Source: Candidatus Nanopelagicales bacterium
GTDB taxonomy: Bacteria > Actinomycetota > Actinomycetes > S36-B12
Length of the DNA: 7,820 nt
Assembly: GCA_938091275.1 (NCBI GenBank)
Contig: CALKMY010000132.1
Location: 1 to 7,820, forward strand
Direction: 5' to 3'
The position numbers were made by a program, and so were the translations under genes. Shown piece by piece: positions 6,755-7,820 of this stretch. Every line of letters begins with the position of its first letter. Positions within the stretch are counted from its first letter, which is position 1. Under the pieces are notes generated by a model. It was not told the origin of the DNA. It made no database searches and saw only the letters and a list, made by a program, of their open reading frames with translations.

Positions 6755-6951
6755 TGCCCGCCCTTTTGCACGAAGGACTTCACGAAGTCCTCGGCATTGG
6801 ACTCCAGCACACCGTCGATCTCGTCGAGGATTGCATCGACATCGCCGTCGAGGGCGCTGTCGGCTTCTTTCGCGGCTGGTGCCGCGGATTCCTCTTCATG
6901 GTGATCGCGGCGATTCGCTCTGCGGTGCTCGACGTTCTCTTGTCCGGCCAT
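6751..6951 (-). CDS. pup: Prokaryotic ubiquitin-like protein Pup
   Basis: Pup is the small, intrinsically disordered tag that PafA attaches to target lysines; its central helical segment is bound by the coiled coils of the proteasomal ATPase. The protein is 66 residues long. The C-terminal half shows the conserved LDEIDGVLESNAEDFV and the end QKGGQ. The terminal Gln means the tag is made inactive and must be deamidated to Glu by Dop before ligation. The N-terminal third (HRRANRRDHH, then an acidic/Ala stretch) is weakly conserved, as usual. Lysines are at 28, 58 and 63. The ATG start at 6951 has no strong Shine-Dalgarno sequence. The gene lies 17 nt after dop and overlaps prcB by 4 nt, the classic dop-pup-prcB-prcA order. 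Confidence 0.97.
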   Translation of the reverse strand: MAGQENVEHRRANRRDHHEEESAAPAAKEADSALDGDVDAILDEIDGVLESNAEDFVKSFVQKGGQ

Positions 6952-6968
6952 AGGACAAGGTTACCCGT

Positions 6969-7820
6969 CTAGTCGTCCGTTAGCGCGTCGATCAACGAGG
7001 CAGCGTCAGGGCTGGCATCCAGAATGTGCGAGACGTGTCCGTGCGTGCCACGGGTGGGTTCCAAAGTAGGCACGCGCAGGAGAGATTCGCGCTGCGGAAT
7101 GTCGAACACCACCGAGTCCCAGGAGGCAGCGGCAATGGATTCGGGATAGCGCCGCACACACTCGCCGCGAAAGTACGCACGGGTGTCGTGAGGCGGCTGC
7201 TGGCGTGCCCGATCGATCTCTTCGTCATCAAACATCCGGACCAGCCGGCCCCGTTGCTCCAATCGAGCCGCGAGGCCTTTGTCACGCCGAATGTCCGCGT
7301 ATTGCAGATCGACAAGATGCAGACGAGGGTCGTCCCAGGCAAGCCCGTCGCGCCGGACATACCCTTCGAGCAGGCTCAGCTTCGCCACCCAGTCGATCGT
7401 GCTGGCAGCACTCGCTCGATCACTCTGTAGGCGGTCGAGGTGATCGCCCCACAGGATCAGGACTTCCTTGGTCTGTTCGTCAAAATCCGCATCACTGCGT
7501 GATTGGCAGTAGTTCCACGCGTGCTCAAGGAACGCACGCTGCATATCGATGGCTGTCCACTGGCGTCCCTGTGACACAGCGATGACGTGCGTCAGCGTGG
7601 TGTCGTGAGACACCTGGTGCATCTCTCGAACCGGATCCACCGGCATGGCATCGAACGTGTCCAGGTAGCCGTCTTCGATCATGGCGAGAACGATCGCCGT
7701 GGTTCCCATTTTGAGAAATGTTGCCGTGTCACTCATGTTGGCGTCCCCGACAATCACGTGCAACCGTCGGTACTTCTCCGGATCAGCATGCGGCTCGTCC
7801 CGCGTGTTGATGATCGGTCG
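6969..7820 (-). CDS. dop: Deamidase/depupylase of Pup, Dop (partial, 5' end beyond right edge)
   Basis: Dop converts the C-terminal Gln of Pup to Glu and also cleaves Pup from modified proteins. The window holds the last 283 residues of a protein usually about 500 long. Reading starts at the right edge with RPIINTRDEPHADPEKYRRL and continues with HVIVGDANMSDTATFLKMGT, both conserved in the Dop/PafA family. Dop rather than PafA is indicated by LHLVDLQYADIRRDKGL, PPHDTRAYFRGECVRRYPESIAAASWDSVVFD and VPTLEPTRGT, which correspond to the M. tuberculosis Dop C terminus. The N-terminal catalytic region and the Dop-loop are outside the window, so activity cannot be judged. The position directly before pup agrees with the assignment. 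The gene is cut by the window edge; the TTG at 7763 lies inside the gene and is not its start. Confidence 0.96.
   Translation of the reverse strand, partial: RPIINTRDEPHADPEKYRRLHVIVGDANMSDTATFLKMGTTAIVLAMIEDGYLDTFDAMPVDPVREMHQVSHDTTLTHVIAVSQGRQWTAIDMQRAFLEHAWNYCQSRSDADFDEQTKEVLILWGDHLDRLQSDRASAASTIDWVAKLSLLEGYVRRDGLAWDDPRLHLVDLQYADIRRDKGLAARLEQRGRLVRMFDDEEIDRARQQPPHDTRAYFRGECVRRYPESIAAASWDSVVFDIPQRESLLRVPTLEPTRGTHGHVSHILDASPDAASLIDALTDD

Noticed and set aside
6410..6953. Plus-strand open frames opposite prcB and pup
   Set aside because: They are antisense to two confidently identified genes and have no domain signature.

Overview
The window comes from the chromosome of an actinobacterium (Actinomycetota). 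The evidence is a complete Pup-proteasome gene set (dop, pup, prcB, prcA, pafA), the actinobacterial WYL regulator pair pafB-pafC, GTG as well as ATG starts, and a moderately high G+C composition. Having both 20S subunits excludes Corynebacterium-type lineages that keep Pup but lost the proteasome. The genus cannot be named from this sequence.

Layout: all eleven genes lie on the minus strand, so transcription runs from high to low coordinates. In that order they are dop (3' part only, runs off the right edge), pup, prcB, prcA, pafA, an FKBP-type prolyl isomerase predicted to be a lipoprotein, a cytoplasmic FKBP-type prolyl isomerase, pafB, pafC, tatA and tatC (5' part only, runs off the left edge). 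Gaps are 48 nt or less. Three junctions have 4-nt stop/start overlaps (pup/prcB GTGA, prcB/prcA ATGA, pafB/pafC ATGA), and the cytoplasmic FKBP gene overlaps pafB by 11 nt. No promoter or canonical intrinsic terminator was recognised, so the window looks like the interior of one long operon or a few nested transcripts.

How the genes work together: Dop deamidates the C-terminal Gln of Pup (which ends in GGQ) and can also remove Pup from substrates. PafA ligates activated Pup to substrate lysines. PrcA and PrcB form the 20S core that degrades pupylated proteins; its ATPase (Mpa/ARC) is not in the window. PafB and PafC form the transcriptional activator of the mycobacterial DNA-damage response. 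TatA and TatC are two components of the twin-arginine export system. The order pafA-pafB-pafC-tatA-tatC is the one known from Mycobacterium tuberculosis. Here two paralogous FKBP genes sit between pafA and pafB, and prcA directly adjoins pafA.

The core is a known system and I do not claim a new one. The points most worth a second look are the tandem cytoplasmic/lipoprotein FKBP pair inside the pupylation operon, two hairpins at the pafC/tatA junction, a changed WYL motif in PafC, and a shortened binding-site loop in the cytoplasmic FKBP. No tRNA, rRNA, CRISPR, insertion sequence or other mobile element was seen, and there is no gene-free stretch longer than 48 nt.
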